64,000 nt of DNA, taken from Bacteroidales bacterium. Its GTDB lineage: Bacteria > Bacteroidota > Bacteroidia > Bacteroidales > JAADGE01. The stretch is from positions 1 to 64,000 of the forward strand of contig JAKISF010000011.1 of the NCBI GenBank assembly GCA_021648725.1. Reading direction: 5' to 3'. The position numbers were made by a program, and so were the translations under genes. Below, piece after piece: positions 55,332 to 64,000 of the stretch. The notes beneath the pieces are model-generated. The model was not told the DNA's origin and searched no databases. It saw nothing but the letters and a program-made list of their open reading frames with translations. The first letter of the stretch is position 1, and every line of letters starts with the position of its first letter.

Positions 55332-57902
55332 TTATTCATCCTTCAATAATATATTTCGAATTTCAGAATATTCATCTGAAACATAAAATGAGAATAAATG
55401 TGCGATTCTTAAAGCTATGTTCTGGTTTTTGTAAGAACCGTTACGATTAACTTTTAAAAGGAACTCATATAGAGAGCTTTTTTCAGCTTCTTCAAAAAAA
55501 CCGAAATTATATTTTCCGGTCAAGAAAATTGTTCTGACAGCAGATTTGATGCTCCCGCATATTGCTAAGCCTGCTTTGTCAGCCGTAAATTGCATTAATC
55601 TTGAAGCTGCTAAAAGTTTTTGTTCTTTTTCGGTTTTGCTGTCCGGTTTAAAAGTTGAGCTGTAATATTCAGATAATCTGACGGCTGCATTATAAATATT
55701 TTTACCTTTCTCAATATGATTTGAACTTTTAAGAATATTTGTAAGGCGATTTAACTTTTGCGAATTTTGGATAGACTTTCCGGCTAAACCTGCAACCGGC
55801 ACAACTGTTAAAAGAGCATCTAAAAGAGTTACTCCCTTATCTGCAACACCTCTCCATACGTCTTTTGACGATATTCTTGAATGTTTAAAAAATATATGAG
55901 CAATTTCGGAAGCTATTGAAAATTGAAGTTCTCGATAGTTTAAAAATAACCCAGAATTAATATCTAAATGATGTTGACCGATAATAATAAAAGGCGGGTT
56001 TCCTTCATATCCGATAATGCTTTTTGATTTTTCACCTCTCGAGATGTAGAATTCAAGATTTTCGATGCCGAAAATTTGTTGTATGTTTTCAAAAATCTCG
56101 TACAATTTAGAATAGTTTGATTCGTCAATTTTTTCGGCATATTCTTTTAATGATGAATAGTCATCGGCTTTAATTTTAGAAATCCATTTTTGAACAGAAT
56201 GAAAACTGCCTTTTTTATTTGTTGCAGGATGTCGTAATTTCGCATTTAATATGTTTTCGGGAATTTTGTTATACTTCCTTACGGGAACTTCTTTTGAGAT
56301 ATTTGTTAAGCCGGTTTTTTTCAGAAGGATATTGATTTTTTCAGCTTTGCTTTTCAAATCATCATTTTTTGCTTCCGATAGTTGAACTAAGTTATTTTTG
56401 TTAAGGGGTTGTAACTGAAACAGTTTCTGAATTTCATTTTCGGATTTGTTTTTACCTTTTGCAAGTGTTAACAAATTTAATATTTTAATTTTCAGAAGTT
56501 GACCGCTTTCAGAACTTGATAAGTTTAAATTTTGCGGAGGTAAAATATCAGAAATTGTTTCATCGGGAAGATGCTTCATTAATTTATTTAATATTTTAAT
56601 TGCTCGTCTTTTTTTATCGGAGTCAATTAAAAAATCAGCATAGTTAATATCAAATACTGTTTGGTTTATTAAATCTTTATTCTTTTTTTTAAATTCAGTT
56701 CTTATTGTTTCATATAAGGGCATTATTTTTCTTTTTTCGTCTGGGTTATCTGCGGTTTCAACGAATAATTCTAAGAAGAAAGTTTTTTCGTTGTATGATA
56801 CTTGCCACCGGTTTAATATATTGTTAATATCTTTCTTTGCATTGTCACTCAATAACAATTTCCGAGAAATTATTTTGAATTCATTTTCGGGAAAATAGTT
56901 CTGAATTGTAGTTTTGTCATTTTTGACTCTTATAATCAAAAGAAGTAAATCATTAATAGGGCTGCTTTCTTTACATTTGATGTAAGATATTAAACGTATT
57001 GCTGTATTATAATTTTTGTTTATGTAGTTTAGCCTTGCGATTTCTCTTATTCTGTCAAAATTTTCATAATCCTGAATGTTTTTTAGGAAATTAAACAGTT
57101 TTGAATTTTTTCTTTTAGGTTGCCAAACTATATCATTATACAAGATTAAATTTTTTGTGATTCTTTTTTTTATCTCAAATTTATCTTCTAATTTTTTAAA
57201 AAATATACATTCGCCTGCTTTGTTGAAGCCAAAAACAGCAGTTGATTCTTCAGTTACAATAAATGTTGAATTATAAATGTTGTTTTCTTTGTCCTGTTTT
57301 TCGGTTTTTAATGCCGACAGATTTAGTTTGACTAAAAGATGTTCCCCTTCTGTTATGTTTTTTATGAAAACTCTTTCGTTAAGATGTGTTTTTTCAATAA
57401 AAGTATTGTCAAAATCAATTTTTTCGACAATGTTTTTCTTCAGGTAATTACTATAAACAGTTTCGTATATAAAAATTGTGATTTCTTTTTTATGCGAATC
57501 ATTTAATAGTGAAGATAAGCCCAAATTTGTTTGTTTTTTTTCTGTACCGTCAATGTTTTCTGCAATAATTATATCGAAATAAAGAAGCCTGCCGGTTTTA
57601 AAAAAGATAATAAGAAAGTCAGTATTTACATTTATTTTTCCGGCAAAACTTTTTGGCGAGTTAAAACGAATTTCGGTAAAGTCTTTTCCGTAATTTTTGG
57701 TATCTGTTTCTTGTTTTAGTTCATTGTGTAAAAATATTTTAACAGAACTTGTAAAAGCATCAAAGTTAAAACCGTCATATAAATAAACAACTTTAGCGTT
57801 TGTGAATATGTGGTTTAATTTGTTTAATTCCGGGTTTTCGGATGAGAGGTTTTTAAATTGCTTATTTTTTTGGCTTAATGATTCTTCAAAAATATTGTGC
57901 AT
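55332..57902 (-). CDS. Large helical-repeat protein with degenerate M48-like peptidase domain
   Basis: An 856-residue protein. The first half (about 1-560) has low similarity to anything I recognise, with a helical TPR-like part around 275-520. The C-terminal part (about 590-856) resembles M48-type peptidase-like domains of Bacteroidota: LQFSIASEIAHIFFKHSR holds S665-E666...H669 where an active enzyme would have HExxH, so the first zinc ligand is replaced. No signal peptide follows ATG 57902, so it may be cytoplasmic; the TTG at 57941 would add a hydrophobic stretch that could act as a weak signal. A catalytically dead peptidase fold is likely. Confidence 0.65.
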   Translation of the reverse strand: MHNIFEESLSQKNKQFKNLSSENPELNKLNHIFTNAKVVYLYDGFNFDAFTSSVKIFLHNELKQETDTKNYGKDFTEIRFNSPKSFAGKINVNTDFLIIFFKTGRLLYFDIIIAENIDGTEKKQTNLGLSSLLNDSHKKEITIFIYETVYSNYLKKNIVEKIDFDNTFIEKTHLNERVFIKNITEGEHLLVKLNLSALKTEKQDKENNIYNSTFIVTEESTAVFGFNKAGECIFFKKLEDKFEIKKRITKNLILYNDIVWQPKRKNSKLFNFLKNIQDYENFDRIREIARLNYINKNYNTAIRLISYIKCKESSPINDLLLLIIRVKNDKTTIQNYFPENEFKIISRKLLLSDNAKKDINNILNRWQVSYNEKTFFLELFVETADNPDEKRKIMPLYETIRTEFKKKNKDLINQTVFDINYADFLIDSDKKRRAIKILNKLMKHLPDETISDILPPQNLNLSSSESGQLLKIKILNLLTLAKGKNKSENEIQKLFQLQPLNKNNLVQLSEAKNDDLKSKAEKINILLKKTGLTNISKEVPVRKYNKIPENILNAKLRHPATNKKGSFHSVQKWISKIKADDYSSLKEYAEKIDESNYSKLYEIFENIQQIFGIENLEFYISRGEKSKSIIGYEGNPPFIIIGQHHLDINSGLFLNYRELQFSIASEIAHIFFKHSRISSKDVWRGVADKGVTLLDALLTVVPVAGLAGKSIQNSQKLNRLTNILKSSNHIEKGKNIYNAAVRLSEYYSSTFKPDSKTEKEQKLLAASRLMQFTADKAGLAICGSIKSAVRTIFLTGKYNFGFFEEAEKSSLYEFLLKVNRNGSYKNQNIALRIAHLFSFYVSDEYSEIRNILLKDE

Positions 57903-57920
57903 ACAAATTTGTTTTATTAC

Positions 57921-57928
57921 CAAAGATA
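57921..57928 (-). promoter_or_regulatory. Possible -7 element for the M48-like gene
   Basis: TATCTTTG on the minus strand matches TAnnTTTG and ends 18 bases before ATG 57902. This favours that ATG over the upstream TTG. Confidence 0.45.
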
Positions 57929-57963
57929 ATAAAATTACCAAAATTTCTTATGTTGTTTAGAGA

Positions 57964-58953
57964 TTATTTATTGTCTGATGTATTACTTGATGCAGCAAAT
58001 CCTGTTTCCCAAATTTTTATATTACTTTCGTCACAAGAAACAATATATTTCCCGTCTTTACTGAAAACTACATCGAGTACAGGAGCCGAATGAGATTGGA
58101 TTGTTTTAATACTTTGATGTGTTGATACATCCCACAAAATAAATGTGTTGTCCCAAGAACTGCTGACAATATATTTTGAATCAGGGCTTATATCAACTTT
58201 TTTTACATGCCACATATGACCTCGCATAACTGCAATATTATCAAAGGTTTCCAAGTCCCAAATTTTCACGGTATTATCTTTTGCCCCTGTTACAAAAAAC
58301 TTTTGGTTCGGGCTTATTGCTAATGTTGTTATAACATTTGTATGACCTTCTATTGATTTTACCTGAAGTTGTTTTGAAATGTCCCATTTTTTTATTCTTC
58401 GGTCGCCGGAGACACTTATAATATATTTCCCGTCATTAGTTACTTTTAAAGCATATACTCTGTCTTTGTGTCCCCAAAGTGTTCTGTATCTTTTTGTAGA
58501 TACTAATTCCCATACACTGATTACTTGGTCTGTTCCGCCTGTTACAACATAAATTCCGTTAGGTGTGAATTCTGCACTCCAAACTTCGTCTCCGTTTCCG
58601 GTGTATGATTTTAATTGTTTTCCGGTATTAATGCTCCAAACTACGGCAGTTCTGTCTTGACCGGCAGAAATAAAATATTTTTCTTTTTTATCAAATGAAA
58701 TGGAATTTATTTCACCTGTATGTCTTTTTAACGAATATATAATTTTGCCCGTAAAAGGCTCATAAGCAACAATTTCTCCTGTGTTAAAGCCGCAAATAAT
58801 TTTTTGATTGTCCGGCGATATATTTACGGCTGTAATAAACTTCCCTTCAACGCTTATGGTGTTTATTTCTTTAAGGTTTTGACTGTTAATTTGCAGAAAA
58901 TTCAATAAAAACAGCAAGGTAATTATATTGATTTTGATTATTCGGGATTTCAT
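57964..58953 (-). CDS. Secreted WD40-repeat protein
   Basis: A 329-residue exported protein with a signal peptide (about 1-24, ending NSQ) and about seven WD40 blades covering the rest. Repeats show GH/TGEIN...D...W pattern: ISAGQDRTAVVWSINTG, VTGGTDQVISVWEL, ISVSGDRRIKKWDIS, VTGAKDNTVKIWDLE, VSSSWDNTFILWDVS and SCDESNIKIWE. WD40 propellers are protein-binding platforms; a periplasmic or surface location is unusual compared with the eukaryotic norm but known in Bacteroidota. Binding partner unknown. Confidence 0.88.
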   Translation of the reverse strand: MKSRIIKINIITLLFLLNFLQINSQNLKEINTISVEGKFITAVNISPDNQKIICGFNTGEIVAYEPFTGKIIYSLKRHTGEINSISFDKKEKYFISAGQDRTAVVWSINTGKQLKSYTGNGDEVWSAEFTPNGIYVVTGGTDQVISVWELVSTKRYRTLWGHKDRVYALKVTNDGKYIISVSGDRRIKKWDISKQLQVKSIEGHTNVITTLAISPNQKFFVTGAKDNTVKIWDLETFDNIAVMRGHMWHVKKVDISPDSKYIVSSSWDNTFILWDVSTHQSIKTIQSHSAPVLDVVFSKDGKYIVSCDESNIKIWETGFAASSNTSDNK

Positions 58954-59065
58954 TTTTTGGCTTTTTAATTAATTTCGGTTAAAATACGACTACTTTGTCA
59001 GTTGACCAAATTTCTTTGATAAAAGTTGCTTTCATATTTGTTAAATTTGCAAAAGAAGTTGTTTT

Positions 59066-62000
59066 TTATGCTTTTAAAAATTCAATAAAGAACTTTGTGC
59101 CTTTGTTTACTTTTGATTCAAACCAAATATCGCCACCTGCACTGTTTACAATGTTTTTGACTATTGCCAACCCTATTCCCATACCCGTAGTTTTTGTTGT
59201 GAAACTTGGTTCAAAAAGACGGTTTTTTTTATCATTTGGTATTCCTGCTCCGTTATCTTCAATAATAACTGTTACTTTTGTTTGACCGGTCAGTAATAAA
59301 ACTTTAATTTTCCCTTTTCTTTTTTTCGGTATTGCTTGTATTGAGTTTTTTATTAGGTTAATAAAGACCCTGGACACTTGCTCTTTGTCAGCAATTATAT
59401 AAATATTATCATTTTTCTTATAATCAAAGCTTATATCAATATTCTCGGTGTTTTCAAACAAACCGGTAACAGTTTTTAATTTTTGTATAATATTTACTTC
59501 TTCGTTTCTTGCTTTGGGCATTTTTGCAAAAGCTGAAAATTCAGATGCAATTGATGATAATGTATTAATTTGCTCTATAAGAGTTTCAGAAACAGAGTTT
59601 AATCGCTTTTCAAAACCTTTAGTATCGTCTATTTTATCGTACCATGTTTTTTGAAGTAGCTGAATGCTTAATTTCATGGGTGTAAGCGGGTTTTTTATTT
59701 CATGAGCAATTTGTTTTGCCATTTCTCTCCACGCACTTTCTCTTTCAGACTCTGCCAGCTTTTTAACACTGGTTTCAAGCTTACTTACCATTAAATTATA
59801 TTCTTTTACGAGTGCACCTATTTCATCATCCTTATTATAAATAATCTCTTGTTGTTTTTTTCCAAGTTGAACTGCTTTAAATTTGCTTTGCAGCATTCTT
59901 AGGGGTCTTGTAATTTCTGTTGAAATAATAAAAGCTAAAAATATTGTTAATAAGAATAATACAACATATAGGTTTAGTGTTGTGATAAGAACATCTGATA
60001 TGTTTTTTTTAAGTTTGTTGGTTTTAATAAAATAAGGCAAATTGATATATGAAATAATTTTGTTATTATCATTTTTAAGTGGGATATAAATTGATGAATA
60101 CTCTAAATTGCCGATTTTTTCTTTGTGAATAAACTCTGTTTTTTTATATAAAGACATCGCTTTAAAAGCTTCTGAGTCCATTTGTTTGCCTATTAAACCT
60201 TTATTGAAAATTTCAGACCTTGAAGTTGCAAGCAGATACCCGTTTAAATCGTATAAGTTAATATCAGAGAAGAACACTTGAGAGAATTTAATTAAAAGTT
60301 CGTCAAGGTGATCATATCTGTCGGTGTGCCATGCCGGCGTAAGTTCTTCCTCATCTTGCAACTTATGTTTTAATTCAACTAAAACAGATTGGATTTTATC
60401 TCCTATTTCTTTATCAATGGTTTCTTGATATTGCTTAACTGTATAATAAACTGTACCGATTCCAAAAATAACAAATGAAATAACAAGAATAAATATCATT
60501 GCAAACCTTAGTTGATTTGTAAAATTAAATTTTAACTTTTTAACTACAAATCTGTAATCTGAGAAAAGAATAGAAATAAATACAAGAAAATTGTAAAAAA
60601 CGAATAAATAGGCAAATGAAATTATTAAATCAAAAGTCTTTGTTTTTTCCTTACTTAATACAATTCTTTGTCCTTTTTTATCGGACAAGACCAAATGGTT
60701 GTAGCCGTTTAATTCTATGCTATACCTCTGGTCTGAGCTAATTGCGAAATCTTTATCTATTAAGTCATAAAAATATTTGCCGGATTTAACGGAGAGAATA
60801 CCGTTATTATATTTTGCATAAGAATAATTTTCATATTCTGTTTTTGTTTGTGTGCTTTTATCAATTAATAATTTCGGATACCCAAGGCTTTTTGATATAA
60901 GCTTCTCGTTTAGTGTTATATATAAGGTTAGATCTCTGTTGTCAATATATTCGGGAATTTTTATAACACCTGTATATATTATTTTTCCCGAATTGTCATT
61001 TAAGAACCAAAATACTGTATTCTCAACTTTTTTACCAAACTCATTAAATTTGTTACTATAGTATCCTTGACAATTTAAAGCTTGGTTTGCCGATTCATAA
61101 AATTCGGTATTTCCGCACAAGCTAAGTGAAAGGTCATATTTTTCCCAAAAACCGTAAAAGTATTTTCGTCTTAAGTATTCGTGAATAATTAAGTCTTGGT
61201 CAAAACTGACATTTGTAATCTTATTTATTAAAACCGTATCGTTTACTAACCTGTTGTTGATTTCTCGTAAAAACCGTTCAGCCATCTCATCTCTTTCATC
61301 TGCAAGCCGATTTATTAATATACTTTCTTTTTGTGCTTCTTTTATTCGATTGTCAGAATGTTCAAAAATGACTATGAAAACAGAAAAGGCAAAAATTATG
61401 CTGATAACTGAATAGTATGAATAATCCTGTTTGTAATAACGAATGAATATCAGAATGACAATAAAAACAATGAATGACAGAACTTGAAATGTGCAAAATT
61501 CATTAATAAAATAATAATTTAATATTACGAGAATTAATGACGAAAAAAGCAAAGTTACTATCGTATTAATTGCTTTTGTTATTCGGCTTGTAAGTTTTAT
61601 AAAGTGATCCGAAATAATAATAAATGACAAAAATGCAATGCCGATTAAAAGGTGTGCAAAAAAGGCGTATATATCAAATTCTTTAAGGTTTTGAATGTTG
61701 ACAGTAATTGTAGAATTTAATAAAAATGCAGAAATTGTTTCGTATATCAATAAATAGTAGTAAAAAATAACTAAAATGTACCCGAAAATGAATAAATAAA
61801 TAAAACTTTCATTTTTTTTATTAAGCTTATCAACAATACTTTCGAAAGGTATTACCCTAAATAAATTTACAGAAATAAAAACAACGACAGATGCATATAT
61901 TAACAGTTTTGCAAAAGAAGAAAACGGAAATGTTCCGCTATACAGTTCCCTTGAATTAAAAGTATTATCAATTAAAAAACCGTTAAACGAAAATTCTGAA

Positions 62001-62764
62001 ATAATTATAAGAATAACAGAAATCCCTACGGTTATTGCAGCACTGATTAAAAAAGAGTTTTTTTTATCGGAAATAAATTTTAATAAAATCGTAAAAAAGA
62101 ATAAAACCGAAATTATTGAAAAATAAAACAGTAAAAACGGTAATTCCGAAGTTTCATATTCCGAATCAAAATTTTTAGAAGGGATTAATGAAAAAAGATA
62201 TTTTCCCTCTTTGTTATTGATGTCCCTTCCTATGCTGATAGGTGAAGTTGACAAGATTACGGAAGAAGGAATATCTGCACCGATTACAAATTCTGTTTTT
62301 AAATACTGATTGTCATAATAATAATTATTCTTAATTTTTAAAAGACCGATAATATTACAATCTTTCAAATTAACTTTTGCAACTTCATACCAGCCGTTAC
62401 CTAATTTAACAATTTTACTATCCCTGAAAACAGAATCATTATAAATATAAGGAATAGGTACAGTATTGCTTGTCCAAAATTTCAACGAATCATTCTGGTA
62501 TATTAAAACAGTAAATTTCGAATTTTGATTATTCGTAATTCCTTCAAATAACAATCTTATATTACTATCGGAAGAAATGCTTTTTGCAGTTTTTGAAACT
62601 ATTGTTTCAAGCTCATCTTCAAGGGGATGCAAAATCGACTCAATATATTCTGTGTCAATAATATAGTTCAATTTACTTTCTTCGTATTTATTTACCAAAT
62701 AAGATGAAATAAACAAAACTGCAGGAATAATTGCTAATATTATGAGTTTCCGATTTTTAGTCAT
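59066..62764 (-). CDS. Very large multi-TM sensor histidine kinase (NtrY-like output)
   Basis: A 1232-residue membrane kinase. The layout is one helix at 7-25, an extracytoplasmic domain (about 26-205), a block of roughly eight to ten helices (about 205-460), a second extracytoplasmic domain (about 470-690), helices at about 705-725 and 760-780, and a third short sensor domain to about 935. One more helix, a HAMP domain and the kinase core follow: H1021 (IAHEIKNPLTPMKL), NLIKNSIQAI, DNGAGIP and GMGIGLAIVKNI. The core is of NtrY type, but the three-tier sensor is uncommon. The ATG overlaps the rlmH stop by 8 bases. No response regulator is adjacent. Confidence 0.88.
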   Translation of the reverse strand: MTKNRKLIILAIIPAVLFISSYLVNKYEESKLNYIIDTEYIESILHPLEDELETIVSKTAKSISSDSNIRLLFEGITNNQNSKFTVLIYQNDSLKFWTSNTVPIPYIYNDSVFRDSKIVKLGNGWYEVAKVNLKDCNIIGLLKIKNNYYYDNQYLKTEFVIGADIPSSVILSTSPISIGRDINNKEGKYLFSLIPSKNFDSEYETSELPFLLFYFSIISVLFFFTILLKFISDKKNSFLISAAITVGISVILIIISEFSFNGFLIDNTFNSRELYSGTFPFSSFAKLLIYASVVVFISVNLFRVIPFESIVDKLNKKNESFIYLFIFGYILVIFYYYLLIYETISAFLLNSTITVNIQNLKEFDIYAFFAHLLIGIAFLSFIIISDHFIKLTSRITKAINTIVTLLFSSLILVILNYYFINEFCTFQVLSFIVFIVILIFIRYYKQDYSYYSVISIIFAFSVFIVIFEHSDNRIKEAQKESILINRLADERDEMAERFLREINNRLVNDTVLINKITNVSFDQDLIIHEYLRRKYFYGFWEKYDLSLSLCGNTEFYESANQALNCQGYYSNKFNEFGKKVENTVFWFLNDNSGKIIYTGVIKIPEYIDNRDLTLYITLNEKLISKSLGYPKLLIDKSTQTKTEYENYSYAKYNNGILSVKSGKYFYDLIDKDFAISSDQRYSIELNGYNHLVLSDKKGQRIVLSKEKTKTFDLIISFAYLFVFYNFLVFISILFSDYRFVVKKLKFNFTNQLRFAMIFILVISFVIFGIGTVYYTVKQYQETIDKEIGDKIQSVLVELKHKLQDEEELTPAWHTDRYDHLDELLIKFSQVFFSDINLYDLNGYLLATSRSEIFNKGLIGKQMDSEAFKAMSLYKKTEFIHKEKIGNLEYSSIYIPLKNDNNKIISYINLPYFIKTNKLKKNISDVLITTLNLYVVLFLLTIFLAFIISTEITRPLRMLQSKFKAVQLGKKQQEIIYNKDDEIGALVKEYNLMVSKLETSVKKLAESERESAWREMAKQIAHEIKNPLTPMKLSIQLLQKTWYDKIDDTKGFEKRLNSVSETLIEQINTLSSIASEFSAFAKMPKARNEEVNIIQKLKTVTGLFENTENIDISFDYKKNDNIYIIADKEQVSRVFINLIKNSIQAIPKKRKGKIKVLLLTGQTKVTVIIEDNGAGIPNDKKNRLFEPSFTTKTTGMGIGLAIVKNIVNSAGGDIWFESKVNKGTKFFIEFLKA

Positions 62765-63230
62765 TATGGTATGGCTCTCCTTTTATAATAGTAAATGCTC
62801 TGTATAGTTGTTCTGCAAATAAAAGTCTTACGGGTTGATGCGAGAAAGTCATTTTAGATAATGAAATTTTTTCGTTTGCTCTTTTGTAAACTTGCTCCGA
62901 AAAACCGTAAGCTCCGCCTATTAAAAAAATAAGATGTTTAACGCCCGTGCTGTTTTTGTGGCTAATAAACTTTGCAAATTCTCTTGATGTAAATTGCTTG
63001 CCTTTTTCGTCAAGTAAAATTAATATGTCATTTTCTTTAATATACTTTAAAATTCCCTCTCCTTCTTTTTGTTTTACCGTTTTTAAGGGCATGCTTTTGC
63101 TCGCTTTTAAATCTTTTATCGTTTTAATTTCAAAATCAATATAGCGGTTTATTCTTTTTTCATATTCCTTTATTCCCTTTTCAAGATAATCAGATGAGGT
63201 TTTCCCTGTAAAAAATAATGATAATTTCAC
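62757..63230 (-). CDS. rlmH: 23S rRNA (pseudouridine-1915-N3)-methyltransferase
   Basis: Methylates pseudouridine 1915 in helix 69 of 23S rRNA. The 157-residue SPOUT-fold enzyme shows LIFLIGGAYGFSEQV (knot and SAM site) and ends with the family's FSHQPVRLLFAEQLYRA...GEPYHND. Length matches the E. coli enzyme. Overlaps the downstream kinase gene by 8 bases; functional relation to that kinase is unlikely. Confidence 0.96.
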   Translation of the reverse strand: MKLSLFFTGKTSSDYLEKGIKEYEKRINRYIDFEIKTIKDLKASKSMPLKTVKQKEGEGILKYIKENDILILLDEKGKQFTSREFAKFISHKNSTGVKHLIFLIGGAYGFSEQVYKRANEKISLSKMTFSHQPVRLLFAEQLYRAFTIIKGEPYHND

Positions 63231-63292
63231 GGTTTACTGTTTTATACGATAAAGAATTAATACGAAATTAAGTATATTTTCTTAATGCAAAC

Positions 63293-63336
63293 AAAAAAAA
63301 GGATAATTTCAGAACTTTCAGCCGAAATTACCCTTT
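63293..63336 (-). terminator. Terminator after LURP-one-like gene
   Basis: Arms 63298-63310 and 63324-63336 pair over 13 bases on the minus strand (one G-U) around a 13-base loop, followed by a T run (complement of 63291-63300). It ends the gene at 63357 and leaves rlmH with its own transcript. Confidence 0.75.
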
Positions 63337-63356
63337 ATCACTTTTTTATAGTTAAT

Positions 63357-63953
63357 TTATCCTCTTCTTCTTTCTAACAGAAGCATCATCATACTTCCGA
63401 GTAGAATCCTTAATTCTTCTCCCGATTCAAATTCGGCAAGTTTATCAATAGAAAATTTTCTGCCGAAAAAAGATTTTTCTTTTTTTATTCTTGCGACAAG
63501 TGTTCCGTCAGGTCTTGTAACTGTGTATTTCGGATTAAATAAATACCCTGTTAACATTCCTAATAAAGGAACTTCCGAAAGCATTGCATCCATAACTTTT
63601 GCAAAAGGATTTTCTTCTTGAATTACTAAATCTTGTCGGTCGTTTTCATCATAAAGCTCATATTTTGCTTTCCATAAAGATTTCCAGCCTTTTCTGGCAA
63701 CTTTGCCGAGGTTTGTTTCTTCTGCATCAGTAAAATTATATGCAGTATTAAAATCTAACCACTTATTGGCTTTAATATGATATTTTTCTGTTGATTTAGT
63801 TTCGTCAGAAAATACCACCACTTTTTCTTTAAGTTTAAACATTTTTTGTCTGACATAAGCAATTGTTTGGTCATTAGCATCTTTTGCCGTAAAATCGTTT
63901 GATAAAGTTCCTATTTTAAAGGTAAATTTTAAAGGGTAGTTTAATGTGTCCAT
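63357..63953 (-). CDS. LURP-one-related / scramblase-like protein
   Basis: A 198-residue protein with the 12-strand tubby-like fold pattern of LURP-one-related proteins: YPLKFTFKIGTLSNDFTAKD at the start, repeated short beta-strands with basic turns (YVRQKMFKLKEKVVVFSD), and a C-terminal helix (about 180-195) that is hydrophobic (ILLGSMMMLLLE). Related bacterial proteins are uncharacterised; phospholipid or membrane association is suggested from tubby and scramblase relatives. It has its own promoter and terminator. Confidence 0.75.
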   Translation of the reverse strand: MDTLNYPLKFTFKIGTLSNDFTAKDANDQTIAYVRQKMFKLKEKVVVFSDETKSTEKYHIKANKWLDFNTAYNFTDAEETNLGKVARKGWKSLWKAKYELYDENDRQDLVIQEENPFAKVMDAMLSEVPLLGMLTGYLFNPKYTVTRPDGTLVARIKKEKSFFGRKFSIDKLAEFESGEELRILLGSMMMLLLERRRG

Positions 63954-63977
63954 TTTTAGAATATTTAATTAAGAAAA

Positions 63978-63985
63978 CAAAGATA
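63978..63985 (-). promoter_or_regulatory. -7 element for LURP-one-like gene
   Basis: TATCTTTG on the minus strand matches TAnnTTTG and ends 24 bases before the ATG at 63953. The -33 region lies at or beyond the window edge. Confidence 0.45.
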
Positions 63986-64000
63986 GTTTATTTATGGATA

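Overview
The window is a stretch of AT-rich chromosome (roughly one-third G+C by eye) from a member of the Bacteroidota. Four things point there: the gliding lipoprotein gene gldH next to ricT and holB, an IPExxxVDY-type gene right after rnc, glycine-lipid type acyltransferase genes, and promoters of the Bacteroidota form (TTTG, about 19-21 bp, TAnnTTTG). A non-gut, free-living lineage close to Bacteroidales/Marinilabiliales is plausible, but the rank below phylum is inference. No rRNA, tRNA or CRISPR array was seen, and no gene-free gap exceeds 300 bases.

Layout. 1-2.2 kb: a decayed TPR sensor kinase with a missing N-terminus and a frameshift. 2.2-4.6 kb: a DUF4846 lipoprotein gene split by a complete 1535-bp IS1595-type element with perfect 21-bp terminal repeats, an 8-bp target duplication, a transposase and a passenger membrane gene. 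4.7-9 kb: glycerol kinase, a DMT permease, ruvC and a SPOR-domain protein. 9-14.3 kb: a sigma-54-activator-like regulator without DNA-binding domain, a DUF5916 outer-membrane protein and a LytS-type kinase. 14.4-17.2 kb: acpP-fabF-rnc plus an IPExxxVDY-like gene. 17.2-26.6 kb: a lipoprotein, yifB, a small HTH regulator, a K+ channel, a double CDGSH protein, then holB, ricT, gldH and hutU on the minus strand, and an O-methyltransferase.

26.6-37.2 kb is the most interesting part. A tightly packed plus-strand set encodes a membrane GAF/PAS receptor with no output domain, a membrane GAF/PAS/PP2C (SpoIIE-type) phosphatase, a SiaB-like kinase and a SiaC-like phosphoprotein. It is followed by an unusual ABCG-like transporter with an N-terminal TerB-like domain and a long C-terminal extension, a lipoprotein and a small secreted protein. 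This resembles the Pseudomonas SiaABC phosphorylation switch without the diguanylate cyclase SiaD, so the target of SiaC is open; the transporter or the cell envelope is a candidate.

37.2-52.7 kb is a complete, nearly gapless dcw division/cell-wall operon on the minus strand (mraZ, rsmH, ftsL, ftsI, murE, mraY, murD, ftsW, murG, murC, ftsQ, ftsA, ftsZ), headed by three MraZ boxes at 10-bp period and closed by a palindromic terminator. Diverging from mraZ is a glycine-lipid acyltransferase pair (glsA, glsB) with a textbook promoter, followed by a small barrel-like protein. 55.3-64 kb holds minus-strand genes: a large protein with a degenerate HExxH motif, a secreted WD40 protein, a 1232-residue multi-TM sensor kinase overlapping rlmH, and a LURP-one-like protein.
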